Shown here: positions 53,263 through 62,954 of the stretch, in pieces
Numbering within the stretch: the stretch's first letter is position 1
How the letters are laid out: the number at the start of each line of letters is the position of its first letter
NCBI GenBank assembly: GCA_020632665.1
Contig: JACKFC010000013.1
Coordinates: forward strand, 1 to 64,000
Direction of reading: 5' to 3'
DNA: 64,000 bases
Source of the DNA: Deltaproteobacteria bacterium
GTDB taxonomy: Bacteria; Myxococcota_A; UBA9042
Notes under the pieces: model-generated
Seen by the model: the letters and a program-made list of their open reading frames with translations, nothing else
The model's database searches: none
Told to the model about the DNA's origin: nothing
Program-made: the position numbers and the translations under genes

Positions 53263-53916
53263 ATGAAGACCATGCCCGCCCCGCGCCGCCTGCTCGTCGC
53301 TCTGCCGCTGCTGCTCGCGCCGCCGTTGCTGCTCGCCGGCTGCGGCTGGAACGACGTCCGCAAGCCCGAGAAACCGGCCAACGAGAGCGCCGGCACCGCG
53401 GCGGCCGCGGCTGCGCCGGCCGCCGATCCGCTCGCGCTGACGGTGCAGTCGATCGACGGCCAACCCGTCGCGCTCTCGGCCTACCGCGGCAAGGCCGTGC
53501 TGATCGTCAACACCGCGAGCGAATGCGGCTTCACGCCGCAATACGCCGGTCTGCAGGCGCTGCACGAGAAGTACGGGCCGCGCGGCCTCGCCGTCCTCGG
53601 CTTCCCGTGCAACGACTTCGGCGGCCAGGAGCCCGGCAGCGCCGAAGAGATCCAGACCTTCTGCAGCAAGGAATTCCACGTCAGCTTTCCGCTCTTCGCC
53701 AAGGTCGTGGCGAAGGGTGAAGGCCAATCGCCGCTCTATCGGGAGCTGACCGAGCGGACGCCAGCCGGCATCCGCGGTCCCATCAAGTGGAACTTCACGA
53801 AATTCCTTCTCGATCCCAGCGGAAAAGTGGTCGCCCGCTTCGAGCCCGCGGTCAAACCGGAAGATCCGCGCGTCACCAGCGAGATCGAGAAGGTGCTGCC
53901 GCAGCAGGCGATGTAG
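53263..53916 (+). CDS. Glutathione-peroxidase-family lipoprotein
   Basis: 217 aa. GGAGGA before the ATG; the leader ends LLLAGC, a lipobox, followed by a short Ala/Pro linker. The thioredoxin-fold domain has the peroxidase Cys in NTASECGFTPQYAGLQ, the family block GFPCNDFGGQEPG and the Trp in IKWNFTKFL. It reduces hydrogen peroxide or organic peroxides, probably with thioredoxin-type donors, and as a lipoprotein would act at the membrane or periplasm. Monocistronic; a hairpin follows about 40 bases after its stop. Confidence 0.9.
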   Translation: MKTMPAPRRLLVALPLLLAPPLLLAGCGWNDVRKPEKPANESAGTAAAAAAPAADPLALTVQSIDGQPVALSAYRGKAVLIVNTASECGFTPQYAGLQALHEKYGPRGLAVLGFPCNDFGGQEPGSAEEIQTFCSKEFHVSFPLFAKVVAKGEGQSPLYRELTERTPAGIRGPIKWNFTKFLLDPSGKVVARFEPAVKPEDPRVTSEIEKVLPQQAM

Positions 53917-53954
53917 GCGCCTCCCAGCCCCAACAACCTCCCTGACTCGCTCGC

Positions 53955-53992
53955 GGAGCCCGATTGCGTCATTGCCGACGCGATCGGGCTCC
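53955..53992. terminator. 16-bp hairpin between peroxidase and lrp genes
   Basis: GGAGCCCGATTGCGTC (53955-53970), loop ATTGCC, then GACGCGATCGGGCTCC (53977-53992), fully paired if one G-U pair is allowed. No T tract follows, so it would act weakly or with a factor. It separates the peroxidase transcript from the promoter at 53994. Confidence 0.5.
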
Positions 53993-53993
53993 A

Positions 53994-54023
53994 TTGACAC
54001 AGCGCGTCAAGAGATCCTATCCT
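53994..54023 (+). promoter_or_regulatory. Sigma-70-like promoter of the lrp-gltBD operon
   Basis: Consensus TTGACA (53994-53999), 18-base spacer, TATCCT (54018-54023); transcription would start near 54030, 25 bases before the ATG. TTGAC...GTCAA (53994-54010) is an inverted repeat over the -35 box and a possible autoregulatory site for the Lrp-type protein. Confidence 0.6.
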
Positions 54024-54055
54024 GATGATCTCTGGAATGGAGGCTCGCTGGCCAG

Positions 54056-54562
54056 ATGAAATCAGGAAAACACCCCGACGCAACCGATCTCGCCCTCTGC
54101 GTAGCCCTGCAGGAAGACGCGAAGATGTCGTTGCAGCGGCTCGGGGAGCGGGTCGGCCTCTCGGCGCAGTCGGTGCTCGAGCGGGTCCGCAAGCTCGAAG
54201 CGGCCGGGGTGATCCGCGGCTACCACGCCGACGTCGACGCCCGCGCGGTCGGCCTGGACGTGACGGCTTTCATCGGCGTCGGCATCGACACCACGCGCCA
54301 CCTCGACGCGGTCGAGCAGGCCCTCGGCGTCGCGGCCGAGGTGCTCGAATGCCATCACGTGACCGGTGCGCACACGCTGATGGTGAAGATCAAGACCCGG
54401 AATACGGCGACGCTCGAGTTGCTGATCCGTGAGATCCGCGGGATGCCCGGCGTCCAGCGCACCGAGACCATGATCGTGCTCTCGACCCACAAGGAGAGCT
54501 CGACCCTGCACCTGCCCGACGTGACGCCCCGAACGGGCCGTCGCGCCAAGGAGTCCCGATGA
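54056..54562 (+). CDS. Lrp/AsnC-family regulator
   Basis: 168 aa. N-terminal winged helix-turn-helix (about 8-55; MSLQRLGERVGLSAQSVLER, then AAGVIRGYHADVD) and a C-terminal RAM/AsnC ligand-binding domain (ALGVAAEVLECHHVTGAHTL, IREIRGMPGVQRTETMIVL). Lrp proteins sense amino acids and control nitrogen metabolism. Its stop overlaps the gltB start (ATGA), so it is made with the enzyme it most likely controls. Confidence 0.9.
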   Translation: MKSGKHPDATDLALCVALQEDAKMSLQRLGERVGLSAQSVLERVRKLEAAGVIRGYHADVDARAVGLDVTAFIGVGIDTTRHLDAVEQALGVAAEVLECHHVTGAHTLMVKIKTRNTATLELLIREIRGMPGVQRTETMIVLSTHKESSTLHLPDVTPRTGRRAKESR

Positions 54563-57500
54563 CGCTATCGCCCGCCGCCGCCCGCAGCTTCGAGATCGCC
54601 GAGCACGACGCCTGCGGGGTCGCCCTCTGCGCCGAGCTCGCGGCCGGGCCGTCGCGGCGGGTCGTGCAATCCGCGCTCACCGCGCTCGGCCGGATGGCCC
54701 ACCGCGGCGGCGTCGCAGCCGATGGCAGCACCGGCGACGGCGCCGGCCTGCAACTCGCCATGCCCGACGCGCTGCTGCGCGCGGTCGCCGCGGAGATCGG
54801 CGTCGTCCTCCCGCCGCTCGGCCACTACGCCGTCGCCGTGGCCTTCCTCGCCCGCGACCCCGTCGTCGCGGCGCAGCAGCGGGCGCTGGTCGAGGCCGAG
54901 CTCCGCCGCGTCGGCGCCCGTCCGCTGGCCTGGCGCCCGGTGCCGATCGGCCACGACGCCCTCGGCGCACACGCCCGCGAGGTCATGCCGACCATCGAGC
55001 AGCTCTTCGTCGCCACCAGCGCGGCCGCGGAGCTCGCCGATCCCGACGCCCGCGACGCCGCGCTCTGGCTCGCCCGCAAGCGCATCGAGCGCGCCGGTCG
55101 TGCCCTGCGGCAGCGCCTCGACCTGCCCGAGCACGACGCGCTCTACCTGCCCTCGCTCTCCGCCCGCACCGTCGTCTACAAGGGCCTCGGCTTGCCTGGG
55201 GCGATGGATCGGGTCTTCCCCGACCTCGCCGACCCGCGCTGCACCAGCACGATCGCGCTCTCGCACACCCGCTTCTCGACCAATACGCTGCCGGCCTGGC
55301 GCCGCGCCCACCCCTACCGCCTGGTCGCGCACAACGGCGAGATCAACACCATCCGCGGCAACGCCGAGCGCATGGCCGCGCGTCGCGGTGCGCTGGCGAA
55401 CCTGCACGCGCTCGGCCTGCGCGACGCGCTCGCGCCCGTGCTCGATCCCGAAGGCACCGATTCGGCGATGCTCGACGAGGCCGCCGAGCTGCTGGTCCGC
55501 AGCGGTCGCAGCCTCGCCGAGGCGATGCGGATGTTGCTGCAACCGGCACGGCCGACCGTCGCCGAGGCGGGCGAAGACGACCCCGGCGCGCTGCTCGGCG
55601 CCTGGCACGCCGGCATCATCGAGCCCTGGGACGGCCCCGCGCTCGCCGTCTTCTCCGATGGCCAGAGCGCCGGCGCGGCCCTGGATCGCAACGGCTTGCG
55701 CCCGGCCCGCTGGCTGCGCACCCACGACGGCCTCTTCGTCCTCGCCTCGGAGATCGGCGTGGTCGACGTCGAGGCCGCCGCGCTGCACAGCGTCGGTCGC
55801 CTCGGCCCCGGCGAGCTGCTGCTGCTCGAGCCCGGCGCCGCGCGGCCGCTGCTCGACGTCGGCGAGGTCGACGCCCGCCTCGCCGCTGCCAACGCCGGCC
55901 CCGGTGGCGATCTCCTCGCCCGCATCGAGGCCCGCGACGTGCCGCTCGACGTCCTCGCCGTGCCGAAGGAGACGCCGGAGCAGGCCGAGGTACCCGCCGC
56001 CGCCCGCCGCCGCGCCGCGGCGCTGCTCGCCGGCTGGACCGAAGAGGACGTCCACCGCGTCGTGCTGCCGATGGCGCAGACCGGTCACGAGCCGATCGGC
56101 GCGATGGGCGACGACACCCCGCTCGCCAGCCTCGCCAAGCTGCCGCAGCCGATCGGCCGGCGCCTGCGCCAAGCCTTCGCCCAGGTCACCAACCCGCCGA
56201 TCGATCCGATCCGCGAGGCGTTGGTGATGCGGACCGAGAGCCGCCTCGGCGACGAGGGCGACCTCTCCGACCCGACCCGCCCCGGCCGCGCCATCGTCCT
56301 GCCCAGCCCGCTGCTGCAGCACGACGATTGGGCACGGCTACAAGCCTGCCGCCTGCCCGGGCTGCGCGCCGTCCGCCTGCCGACCACGCTCGCTGTCGTC
56401 CCGGCCGACGGAGACGCCCTGCAAGCGGCCCTGCAGCGCCTCGCCCGTGACGCCGTCGAGGCGGTGCACGACGGCGCCGGCCTGCTCCTGCTCGACGATC
56501 GCGAGACGGACGCGGGCCGCACGAACACGGCAGCGACGCCGCTGCCGGCGCTGCCGGCGCTGCTCGCCACCTCCGCGGTCCACCATGCCCTGGTCGACGC
56601 CGGCCTGCGCAGCCGCGCCGGGCTCGCCGTCCGCACCGCGGAGTGCCGCGACGTGATGGACCTCTGCCTGCTCGTCGGCTTCGGCGCGTCGGCGGTGCGA
56701 CCGTGGCTGCTCGACGCACAGATCGCCGCCGGCTGCGCCGCGGGCCTGCTCGATCCACGGCCGCAGCAGGCCCTCGCCAACGCCCACGCCGCGCTGGTCG
56801 CCGGCATGCGCAAGGTGCTCTCGAAGATGGGCATCTCGACCGTCGAGAGCTACCGCGGCGCCAAGCTCTTCGAGGCGATCGGCGTCGAGCCGGAATTCGC
56901 CGCGCGCTGGCTGCCGGGGGTGCCGTGTCGGCTGGGCGGGATGGACGCCGACGCGGTCGCCGCCGGGCTGCGCGAGCGCACCGCAGCCGCCGCGGTGAGC
57001 GCGGCCGACGACGCCGCCACGTTGCCCCCCGGTGGCTTGCTGCGCTGGCATCGCGACGGCGAGGCCAAGGCGTGGGATCCGCAGGCGATCGGCATGCTGC
57101 AGCACGCCGCGCGCTCGGGTAGCCGCAAGGCCTTCACCGCGTTCTCCGAGCGGGTCGACGCGGCCCGCCGTGGCCCCGGCCTGCGCGCCGGGCTGGGCCT
57201 GCGCCGCGATCGCGAGCCGGTACCGCTGGACGAGGTCGAGAGCGTCGGCAGTATCGTCACCCGCTTCCGCACAGGCGCGATGAGCTTCGGCAGCCTGAGC
57301 CGCGAGGCGCACGAGACGCTGGCCGTGGCGATGAACCGCCTCGGCGGGCGCAGCAACTCCGGTGAGGGCGGCGAAGACCTCGGCCGCGAGCAGCTCGGCA
57401 AGGACGGCAGCGACCGTCGTTCGGCGATCCGCCAGGTCGCGTCGGGACGCTTCGGCGTGCACGGTCCCTACCTCGCCGGCGCGCGCGAGCTGCAGATCAA

Positions 57501-59205
57501 GATGGCGCAGGGCGCCAAGCCCGGCGAGGGCGGCCACCTCCCCGGCCACAAGGTCGACGCGACCATCGCCGAGGTCCGCTGCAGCACGCCGGGCGTCGGC
57601 TTGGTCTCGCCGCCGCCGCACCACGATATCTACTCGATCGAGGACCTGGCGCAGCTCATCGACGACCTCCGCGCCGCCAACGATCAGGCCGAGATCTCGG
57701 TGAAGTTGGTCAGCCGGGCCGGCGTCGGCACGATCGCCGCGGGCGTCGCCAAGGCCGGCGCCGATCACATCACGATCTCATGCGGCTCGGGGGGCACCGG
57801 CGCGGCGCCGCTCTCCTCGATCCGCTCGGCCGGCGCGCCCTGGGAGCTCGGCATCGTCGAGGCGCAGCGCGCGCTCGGGCGGCTCGGCCTGCGCGACCGG
57901 GTCCGGCTCGAGATCGACGGCCAGCTCAAGACCGGTCGCGACGTCGTGCTCGCCGCGCTGCTCGGAGCGGAGCGCTACGCTTTCGGCACCGCGGCGCTGG
58001 TGGCGACCGGCTGCGTGCTGATGCGCGTGTGTCACCTCAACACCTGCCCGGTTGGCGTCGCGACCCAAGATCCGGCGCTGCGGGCCCGCTTCCCCGGCGA
58101 GCCGGACCACGTCGTCAACTTCCTGCAATTCGTCGCCGAAGAGGTCCGCGAACACCTCGCGGCGCTCGGCCTGCGCTCGCTCGACGAGGCGATCGGTCGC
58201 GCCGATCTGCTCGCGCCGCGGCAGGATGCCGAACCCGCCGCCGCTGCCGCCGCCGCAGATCTGCTCGCCGTCGCCTGCGAAGACGACCCCGCCGCCGCCG
58301 CCGAGGGCAGCCGTCGCGGCCTGCGGATGGCACCCCGGCCCGACCCGCGGCCGCTGCAGACGCGCTTGCAGCAGGCCGTGCAAGCCGGACTCGAGAAGCC
58401 GCGGCACCGCTTCGGCAAAGTCGCGCTGCGCGAGATCATCGGCAACGAGGACCGCAGCGTCGGCACCCGCGTCTCGGCCGCCATCGCGCGGCGCCACGGC
58501 CGTCGTGGGCTGCCTGCCGGCAGCGTGCGCATCGCGCTGCAGGGCGCGGCGGGGCAGAGCTTCGGCGCGTTTCTCGCGCCCGGTGTCGACCTCGAGCTCG
58601 AAGGCTTCGCCAACGACGGCGTCGGCAAGGGCATGTGGGGCGGCCGGATCGCGATTCGGCCGCCGCAGGGGGCCACGCTCGTCGCGGACCGCCACCGTCG
58701 GGCACCGGCGCTGGCCGGCAACGCGCTGCTCTACGGCGCGACCGGTGGCGAGCTCTTCGTCGCGGGTGCCGTGGGCGAGCGCTTCGGCGTGCGCAACAGC
58801 GGCGCGGTCGCCGTCGTCGAGGGCTGTGGCGACCACGGCGCGGAGTACATGACCCGTGGCGAGCTGCTGCTGCTCGGCCCGGTCGGCCGCAACTTCGGCG
58901 CCGGCATGTCTGGCGGCGTGGCCTGGGTCTGGGACCCGCGTGGCCAGCTCGCCCGCCTCGCCGATCCGCGCGCCGTCCGCCTCGAGACACCCACCGCCGA
59001 AGACGAGCAGCGGATCCGCGAGCTGCTGCTCTGCCACCGCCGCCTGACCGGCAGCCCGCTGGCCTTCCGCTTGCTGCGCGACTTCGCCCTGGTGCGGCGG
59101 CAATTCGCCCGGGTCATGCCGCGTGAGCTGCATGCGCTGCTCGAGCAGCAAGCCGAGGCGCAGGCCGAGCAGGCCCGGGTGCGGCGCGACCGCGAGGCCG
59201 GATGA
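54559..59205 (+). CDS. gltB: Glutamate synthase large subunit
   Basis: 1548 aa. Transfers the amide nitrogen of glutamine to 2-oxoglutarate, with GltD supplying electrons. The nucleophile Cys19 (EHDACGVAL) follows a short propeptide removed on maturation. Order: class II glutaminase domain (19-about 420), central domain, FMN-binding synthase domain (about 830-1180) with the three 3Fe-4S Cys in CVLMRVCHLNTCPVGVATQ (Cys 1152, 1158, 1163), and the GXGXG beta-helix domain (about 1230-1500). Length and residues are normal for the NADPH-type enzyme. Overlaps lrp upstream and gltD downstream by four bases each. Confidence 0.96.
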   Translation: MTLSPAAARSFEIAEHDACGVALCAELAAGPSRRVVQSALTALGRMAHRGGVAADGSTGDGAGLQLAMPDALLRAVAAEIGVVLPPLGHYAVAVAFLARDPVVAAQQRALVEAELRRVGARPLAWRPVPIGHDALGAHAREVMPTIEQLFVATSAAAELADPDARDAALWLARKRIERAGRALRQRLDLPEHDALYLPSLSARTVVYKGLGLPGAMDRVFPDLADPRCTSTIALSHTRFSTNTLPAWRRAHPYRLVAHNGEINTIRGNAERMAARRGALANLHALGLRDALAPVLDPEGTDSAMLDEAAELLVRSGRSLAEAMRMLLQPARPTVAEAGEDDPGALLGAWHAGIIEPWDGPALAVFSDGQSAGAALDRNGLRPARWLRTHDGLFVLASEIGVVDVEAAALHSVGRLGPGELLLLEPGAARPLLDVGEVDARLAAANAGPGGDLLARIEARDVPLDVLAVPKETPEQAEVPAAARRRAAALLAGWTEEDVHRVVLPMAQTGHEPIGAMGDDTPLASLAKLPQPIGRRLRQAFAQVTNPPIDPIREALVMRTESRLGDEGDLSDPTRPGRAIVLPSPLLQHDDWARLQACRLPGLRAVRLPTTLAVVPADGDALQAALQRLARDAVEAVHDGAGLLLLDDRETDAGRTNTAATPLPALPALLATSAVHHALVDAGLRSRAGLAVRTAECRDVMDLCLLVGFGASAVRPWLLDAQIAAGCAAGLLDPRPQQALANAHAALVAGMRKVLSKMGISTVESYRGAKLFEAIGVEPEFAARWLPGVPCRLGGMDADAVAAGLRERTAAAAVSAADDAATLPPGGLLRWHRDGEAKAWDPQAIGMLQHAARSGSRKAFTAFSERVDAARRGPGLRAGLGLRRDREPVPLDEVESVGSIVTRFRTGAMSFGSLSREAHETLAVAMNRLGGRSNSGEGGEDLGREQLGKDGSDRRSAIRQVASGRFGVHGPYLAGARELQIKMAQGAKPGEGGHLPGHKVDATIAEVRCSTPGVGLVSPPPHHDIYSIEDLAQLIDDLRAANDQAEISVKLVSRAGVGTIAAGVAKAGADHITISCGSGGTGAAPLSSIRSAGAPWELGIVEAQRALGRLGLRDRVRLEIDGQLKTGRDVVLAALLGAERYAFGTAALVATGCVLMRVCHLNTCPVGVATQDPALRARFPGEPDHVVNFLQFVAEEVREHLAALGLRSLDEAIGRADLLAPRQDAEPAAAAAAADLLAVACEDDPAAAAEGSRRGLRMAPRPDPRPLQTRLQQAVQAGLEKPRHRFGKVALREIIGNEDRSVGTRVSAAIARRHGRRGLPAGSVRIALQGAAGQSFGAFLAPGVDLELEGFANDGVGKGMWGGRIAIRPPQGATLVADRHRRAPALAGNALLYGATGGELFVAGAVGERFGVRNSGAVAVVEGCGDHGAEYMTRGELLLLGPVGRNFGAGMSGGVAWVWDPRGQLARLADPRAVRLETPTAEDEQRIRELLLCHRRLTGSPLAFRLLRDFALVRRQFARVMPRELHALLEQQAEAQAEQARVRRDREAG

Positions 59206-60701
59206 GCCGCGACCCGCGCGCCTTCCTGCAGACGCCGCGCCGAGACCCGCCGACCCGGCCGCCACAAGAGCGGGCGCGGGATTGGGGGGAAGTCGAGCAG
59301 CCCCTGCCGACCAGCGAGCTCATCGCCCAGGCGCGGCGCTGCATGGGCTGCGGCGTGCCCTTCTGTCACCAGGGTTGCCCGCTCGGCAACGAGATCCCGG
59401 CGTGGAACGAGCTCGTCGGCAGCGCCGCCGACCCCACCCACGAGGCCGCCCGCTGGCAGCGCGCCGCCGAGCGCCTCCACGCGACCAACAACTTCCCCGA
59501 GATCACCGGCAAGATCTGCCCCGCGCCGTGCGAGCGCGCCTGCGTCCTCGACCTCTCCGAGCAGGCCGTCACCATCCGCGGCATCGAGAGCGCGATCGCC
59601 AGCCGCGCCTTCGCCGAGGGTTGGGTCACGCCCAAGCCAGCCGCCCGCGCGACGGGCAAGCGCGTCGCCGTCATCGGCTCCGGTCCGGCCGGCCTCGCCG
59701 CGGCGCAGCAGCTCGTCCGGGTCGGCCACGCCGTCACCGTCTTCGACAAGGCCCCGCGCGCCGGCGGGCTGCTGCGCTACGGCATCCCCGACTTCAAGCT
59801 CGACCGCAAGCGCCTCGACTTGCGGCTGCAGCAGCTGCGCGCCGAGGGCGTCGAGTTCGCCCTCGGTCAGGCGGTCGGCACCGACGTCACGCCGGCGCAG
59901 CTCCGCTCCGATTTCGACGCCATCCTGCTCGCCATCGGCGCGGAGAAGCCCCGGCCGCTCGGCGTCCCCGGCGACGACCTGCCCGGCGTCGTCGCGGCGA
60001 TGGACTACCTCTGCGACGCCAACCGCGTCGTCGCCGGTGAACAAGACGCGCCGCGCATCGACGCCGCCGGCCGGCACGTCGTCATCCTCGGTGGCGGCGA
60101 CACCGGCGCCGATTGCCTCGGCACGGCCTTGCGCCAGGGCGCCGCGTCGGTCCACCACTTCCACTACAAGCCCGCGCCGGCAGGGACCCGGGAAGAGACG
60201 CCGTGGCCCTGGGCGCCCATGACGCTGCACTCGACCTCGCACGACGAGGGCGGCGAGCGCGGCTGGAGCCTGCTAGCGCGGCAGGTGCTCGGCGAGGGCA
60301 GGGCAGAGCTGCTGCGCTGTGAGCGCGTCGACTGGGAGCGCGCGGACGGGCAGAGCGGTGAGGGCGGCCGGATGCGCATGCGGCCGCGCGGTGAATTCGA
60401 GGAATTCGCGGCCGATCTGGTCCTGGTGGCGACGGGATTCGTCGGCGTGCGGGGCGCAAGCTGGCTCGACGCTTTGGGGGTGGAGCGTGACGCCGGCGGG
60501 CGCGTGCGGACCGCGGGACGCTACGCGACGACCGCAGACGGCGTCTGGGTCGCGGGGGACGCCCGTCGTGGCGCGAGCTTGGTCGTCCACGCCATCGCCG
60601 AAGGCCGCGGTGCTGCGCGGGCGATCGATGTGGCGCTGATGGGGCAGAGCGCGCTGCCGGACGTCGCGGGCGACGATAGCTTCGGTGCGCTGCCGGGCTG
60701 A
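59202..60701 (+). CDS. gltD: Glutamate synthase small subunit
   Basis: 499 aa. Passes electrons from NAD(P)H through FAD and two 4Fe-4S clusters to GltB. Cluster Cys in ARRCMGCGVPFCHQGCPLGN and KICPAPCERACVL; FAD-binding IGSGPAGLAAAQQLVRVGH; pyridine-nucleotide site ILGGGDTGADCLGTALRQGA; C-terminal GDARRGASLVVHAIAEGR. ATG overlaps the gltB stop (ATGA), so subunits are made in matched amounts. Ends 35 bases before a convergent lipoprotein gene. Confidence 0.96.
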   Translation: MSRDPRAFLQTPRRDPPTRPPQERARDWGEVEQPLPTSELIAQARRCMGCGVPFCHQGCPLGNEIPAWNELVGSAADPTHEAARWQRAAERLHATNNFPEITGKICPAPCERACVLDLSEQAVTIRGIESAIASRAFAEGWVTPKPAARATGKRVAVIGSGPAGLAAAQQLVRVGHAVTVFDKAPRAGGLLRYGIPDFKLDRKRLDLRLQQLRAEGVEFALGQAVGTDVTPAQLRSDFDAILLAIGAEKPRPLGVPGDDLPGVVAAMDYLCDANRVVAGEQDAPRIDAAGRHVVILGGGDTGADCLGTALRQGAASVHHFHYKPAPAGTREETPWPWAPMTLHSTSHDEGGERGWSLLARQVLGEGRAELLRCERVDWERADGQSGEGGRMRMRPRGEFEEFAADLVLVATGFVGVRGASWLDALGVERDAGGRVRTAGRYATTADGVWVAGDARRGASLVVHAIAEGRGAARAIDVALMGQSALPDVAGDDSFGALPG

Positions 60702-60736
60702 GTTCCGGATTGCTCAGCTCACGGTCCGCGCCCTCG

Positions 60737-62653
60737 CTACGGTTCGACCTCGAAGCTCAGGCTGACGTGCGGGCTCCAGGCGAACGCCGCCGGGTTGGAC
60801 GGATCGATCGCTTGCACCGCGCCTGTCACCACGTAGGTCCCCGGCACGTCTGGTTCGAGCGTCAGCTTCGGCGCCGTCGTGGTCTGGAATTCGCCCGAGA
60901 GCCACAGCATCGAACCTGCGGGCCGCGACGCGACGTACCAGAGGTAGGCGCCGTGCTCGCCGACGGGCCATTGGCCATCCGCCGCCTCGGCCGCGATGAC
61001 GAGCGGCGACCCGACCTGGGTCGGCGTGCCCGCGGCCAGACCGAGGCTGAGCGACGGCAGCATGAGGTCTTCACCCACATGCCCCTGCACCTTTAGGACC
61101 AGCGTGCTCGGCGGTTCGCTGCAGGTTTCGCCGTCCCAGCTGCCGCCGCAGTGCACGACGTGGAGGTAGTGGTCGAGGTCGCCGGCCGCCGCGCTCTTGG
61201 GTTGCCACTGCAGACCGATCTCGAGCGTGCCCCACGCGGCGACCGTCTGCAGGCCGATCTCCGGCGCGAGCGCGAAATGGGGCGAAAGCGCGTCCAGCTT
61301 GGCGCACGCGCCAGGGGTGGCGAGGTGACTCACGCAGGCTTGCAGCACCTGCAGCTGCGCACAGCTCTGGTTCGCCAACAGGACCTGGCGCGTCGTGCTG
61401 CCACCGACCGGCGCGCCCATCCAGACGGCCACGCTGCTCGGGGCGACGACCAATTCCGGCGTGCTGCAGTCGCCGGCCACGACCGGGAGCTGCAGCGCTC
61501 CGGGCTGCATCGCCTGCTGGAAGCGCACGATGGCCTCGGCGTTGGCCGTCTTGCCGTCGGCGGGGGCGGCGTAGCGGACGCAGATCGAGAGCGACTTGCC
61601 GGCCGAGATGCTGCGGGGCAGGGCGACGGTCTGCATCGCGCCACCGGTCCCGTCGACGTAGGGTTCGGCGGTGAACAAGGCGTCCGCGAGAGGCTGCTTG
61701 CTGGCGGCGAGCGCACGCAGCTCGATCTTCTGCACCACCAGGCCTGCCGGTCCGTCGTTGTCGATGGTGCAGCAGCGCTCGCTCACGCCGGCCTGCACGC
61801 CTTCGAAGTTGAAGCCGAGGCCGCCGCCAGTGTCGGGACAGGCGACTTGGTAGTGGCTCGGCGGTGTCCACGTCACGTGAAGCGCCAGCGTCTTCTTCGG
61901 TGCGAGCGCGTCGTTGGTCCGCAAGACCAGCTTGGCGTCGTAGTCCCCGCTGGTGCCGACCGGCGTGACGCGAACGCAGACCTGCAGGCGGGCTGGATCC
62001 GTGGCCTCGTTGCCGGGCTCGCCGAGGGCGGGGAGCACCGTCCCTGCGGCGGGCGCTTGGACGATTTGGTAGTAGGGCGTCGCCGTCGCGAGCGTCGCGC
62101 TCTCGAAGACCAAGGGGGCGCCGCCGACGTTGCCGAAGCTGGCGCACGCGGTGGGTGGCGCCGCTGCCGACGGGTTGAGGAAGGTGAGTTGCTGCTGGTC
62201 GAGTTGGAGCTTCGGGCCCAAGGTCGCGATGTCGAACTGCAGCTCGACCTCGGGCCGGTCCGGATCGTCGCTGCGGATGCGGAGCCGCGCGCCGTGGTTG
62301 TCGGGGAGATTCGGGTCCGGCGTGTACCGAACGTGCAGAGAGCGCGCAGCGCCGGGCTCCACCGTGGTCGGCAAGCTCGGCGCGCCGCCGGGCCACACCT
62401 GCTGCAGGAAGGCGTTGTCGGTCTCGAAGTCGACCTCGTGCAGGGTCAGGGTGCCCGCCCCGGCGTTGCGGAGGCGCACCGTCACCTGTTGCGAGAGTTG
62501 GCCGCCGGAGAGGTCGGGCTGGAAGGTCCACGAGGTCGCTCCGGGCTGGGCCTCGATCGCGACGTCGAGCTGCGGAAAGGCCTCGAATCCGGGGTCACTG
62601 CAGGCCAGCAGCAGGCTCGCCAAGCAAGCGGCCCACTTCATTCGCGTTGTCAT
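60737..62653 (-). CDS. Lipoprotein with HYDIN/choice-of-anchor-D-type domains
   Basis: 638 aa. GGAGGTGG before the ATG; lipobox LLLAC at about Cys18. At least two Ig-like domains of the ASPM-SPD-2-HYDIN type follow, recognisable from VRLRNAGAGTLTLHEVDF and ASFGNVGGAPLVFESATL, and further beta-sandwich repeats up to the end (HVSLSFEVEP). Repeated Asp-rich turns (DPNLPDNHGARLRIRSDDPD) are typical. Such proteins are stalk-like surface proteins in myxobacteria; no enzyme motif. Divergent from the gene at 62955. Confidence 0.8.
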   Translation of the reverse strand: MTTRMKWAACLASLLLACSDPGFEAFPQLDVAIEAQPGATSWTFQPDLSGGQLSQQVTVRLRNAGAGTLTLHEVDFETDNAFLQQVWPGGAPSLPTTVEPGAARSLHVRYTPDPNLPDNHGARLRIRSDDPDRPEVELQFDIATLGPKLQLDQQQLTFLNPSAAAPPTACASFGNVGGAPLVFESATLATATPYYQIVQAPAAGTVLPALGEPGNEATDPARLQVCVRVTPVGTSGDYDAKLVLRTNDALAPKKTLALHVTWTPPSHYQVACPDTGGGLGFNFEGVQAGVSERCCTIDNDGPAGLVVQKIELRALAASKQPLADALFTAEPYVDGTGGAMQTVALPRSISAGKSLSICVRYAAPADGKTANAEAIVRFQQAMQPGALQLPVVAGDCSTPELVVAPSSVAVWMGAPVGGSTTRQVLLANQSCAQLQVLQACVSHLATPGACAKLDALSPHFALAPEIGLQTVAAWGTLEIGLQWQPKSAAAGDLDHYLHVVHCGGSWDGETCSEPPSTLVLKVQGHVGEDLMLPSLSLGLAAGTPTQVGSPLVIAAEAADGQWPVGEHGAYLWYVASRPAGSMLWLSGEFQTTTAPKLTLEPDVPGTYVVTGAVQAIDPSNPAAFAWSPHVSLSFEVEP

Positions 62654-62800
62654 CGCTCCACCTCCGACGCGTCGGCGCGGTGGCCGGCTGCACGATGTCG
62701 TCTTGCGCTGCGCGGTGGCGATCCGTCATCGCCGCGCCACGTTCCTATCAAGATTCGTCAAGCAGCGGCGCCCCAACCCGTCAAACACAAAAGGACTCCT

Positions 62801-62830
62801 TGACGACCGCCGATCGCGACGCGTAGTGTT
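62801..62830 (+). promoter_or_regulatory. Possible promoter in the 301-base divergent gap (62654-62954)
   Basis: TTGACG (62801-62806), 18 bases, TAGTGT (62825-62830), pointing toward the gene at 62955 with a leader of about 120 bases. The rest of the gap holds no gene or repeat that I can see. Confidence 0.3.
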
Positions 62831-62954
62831 CGCGCAGCTTCGCGCCCCGCCCCTACGGCTCCGTACCAACGCCCCCGTGGCTGCCGGTGACGGAGAAGCG
62901 AGCGGATTTGACGACGAACGGGCCGCAGCCGTGCTGCGCCCCTCGGAGACGACG

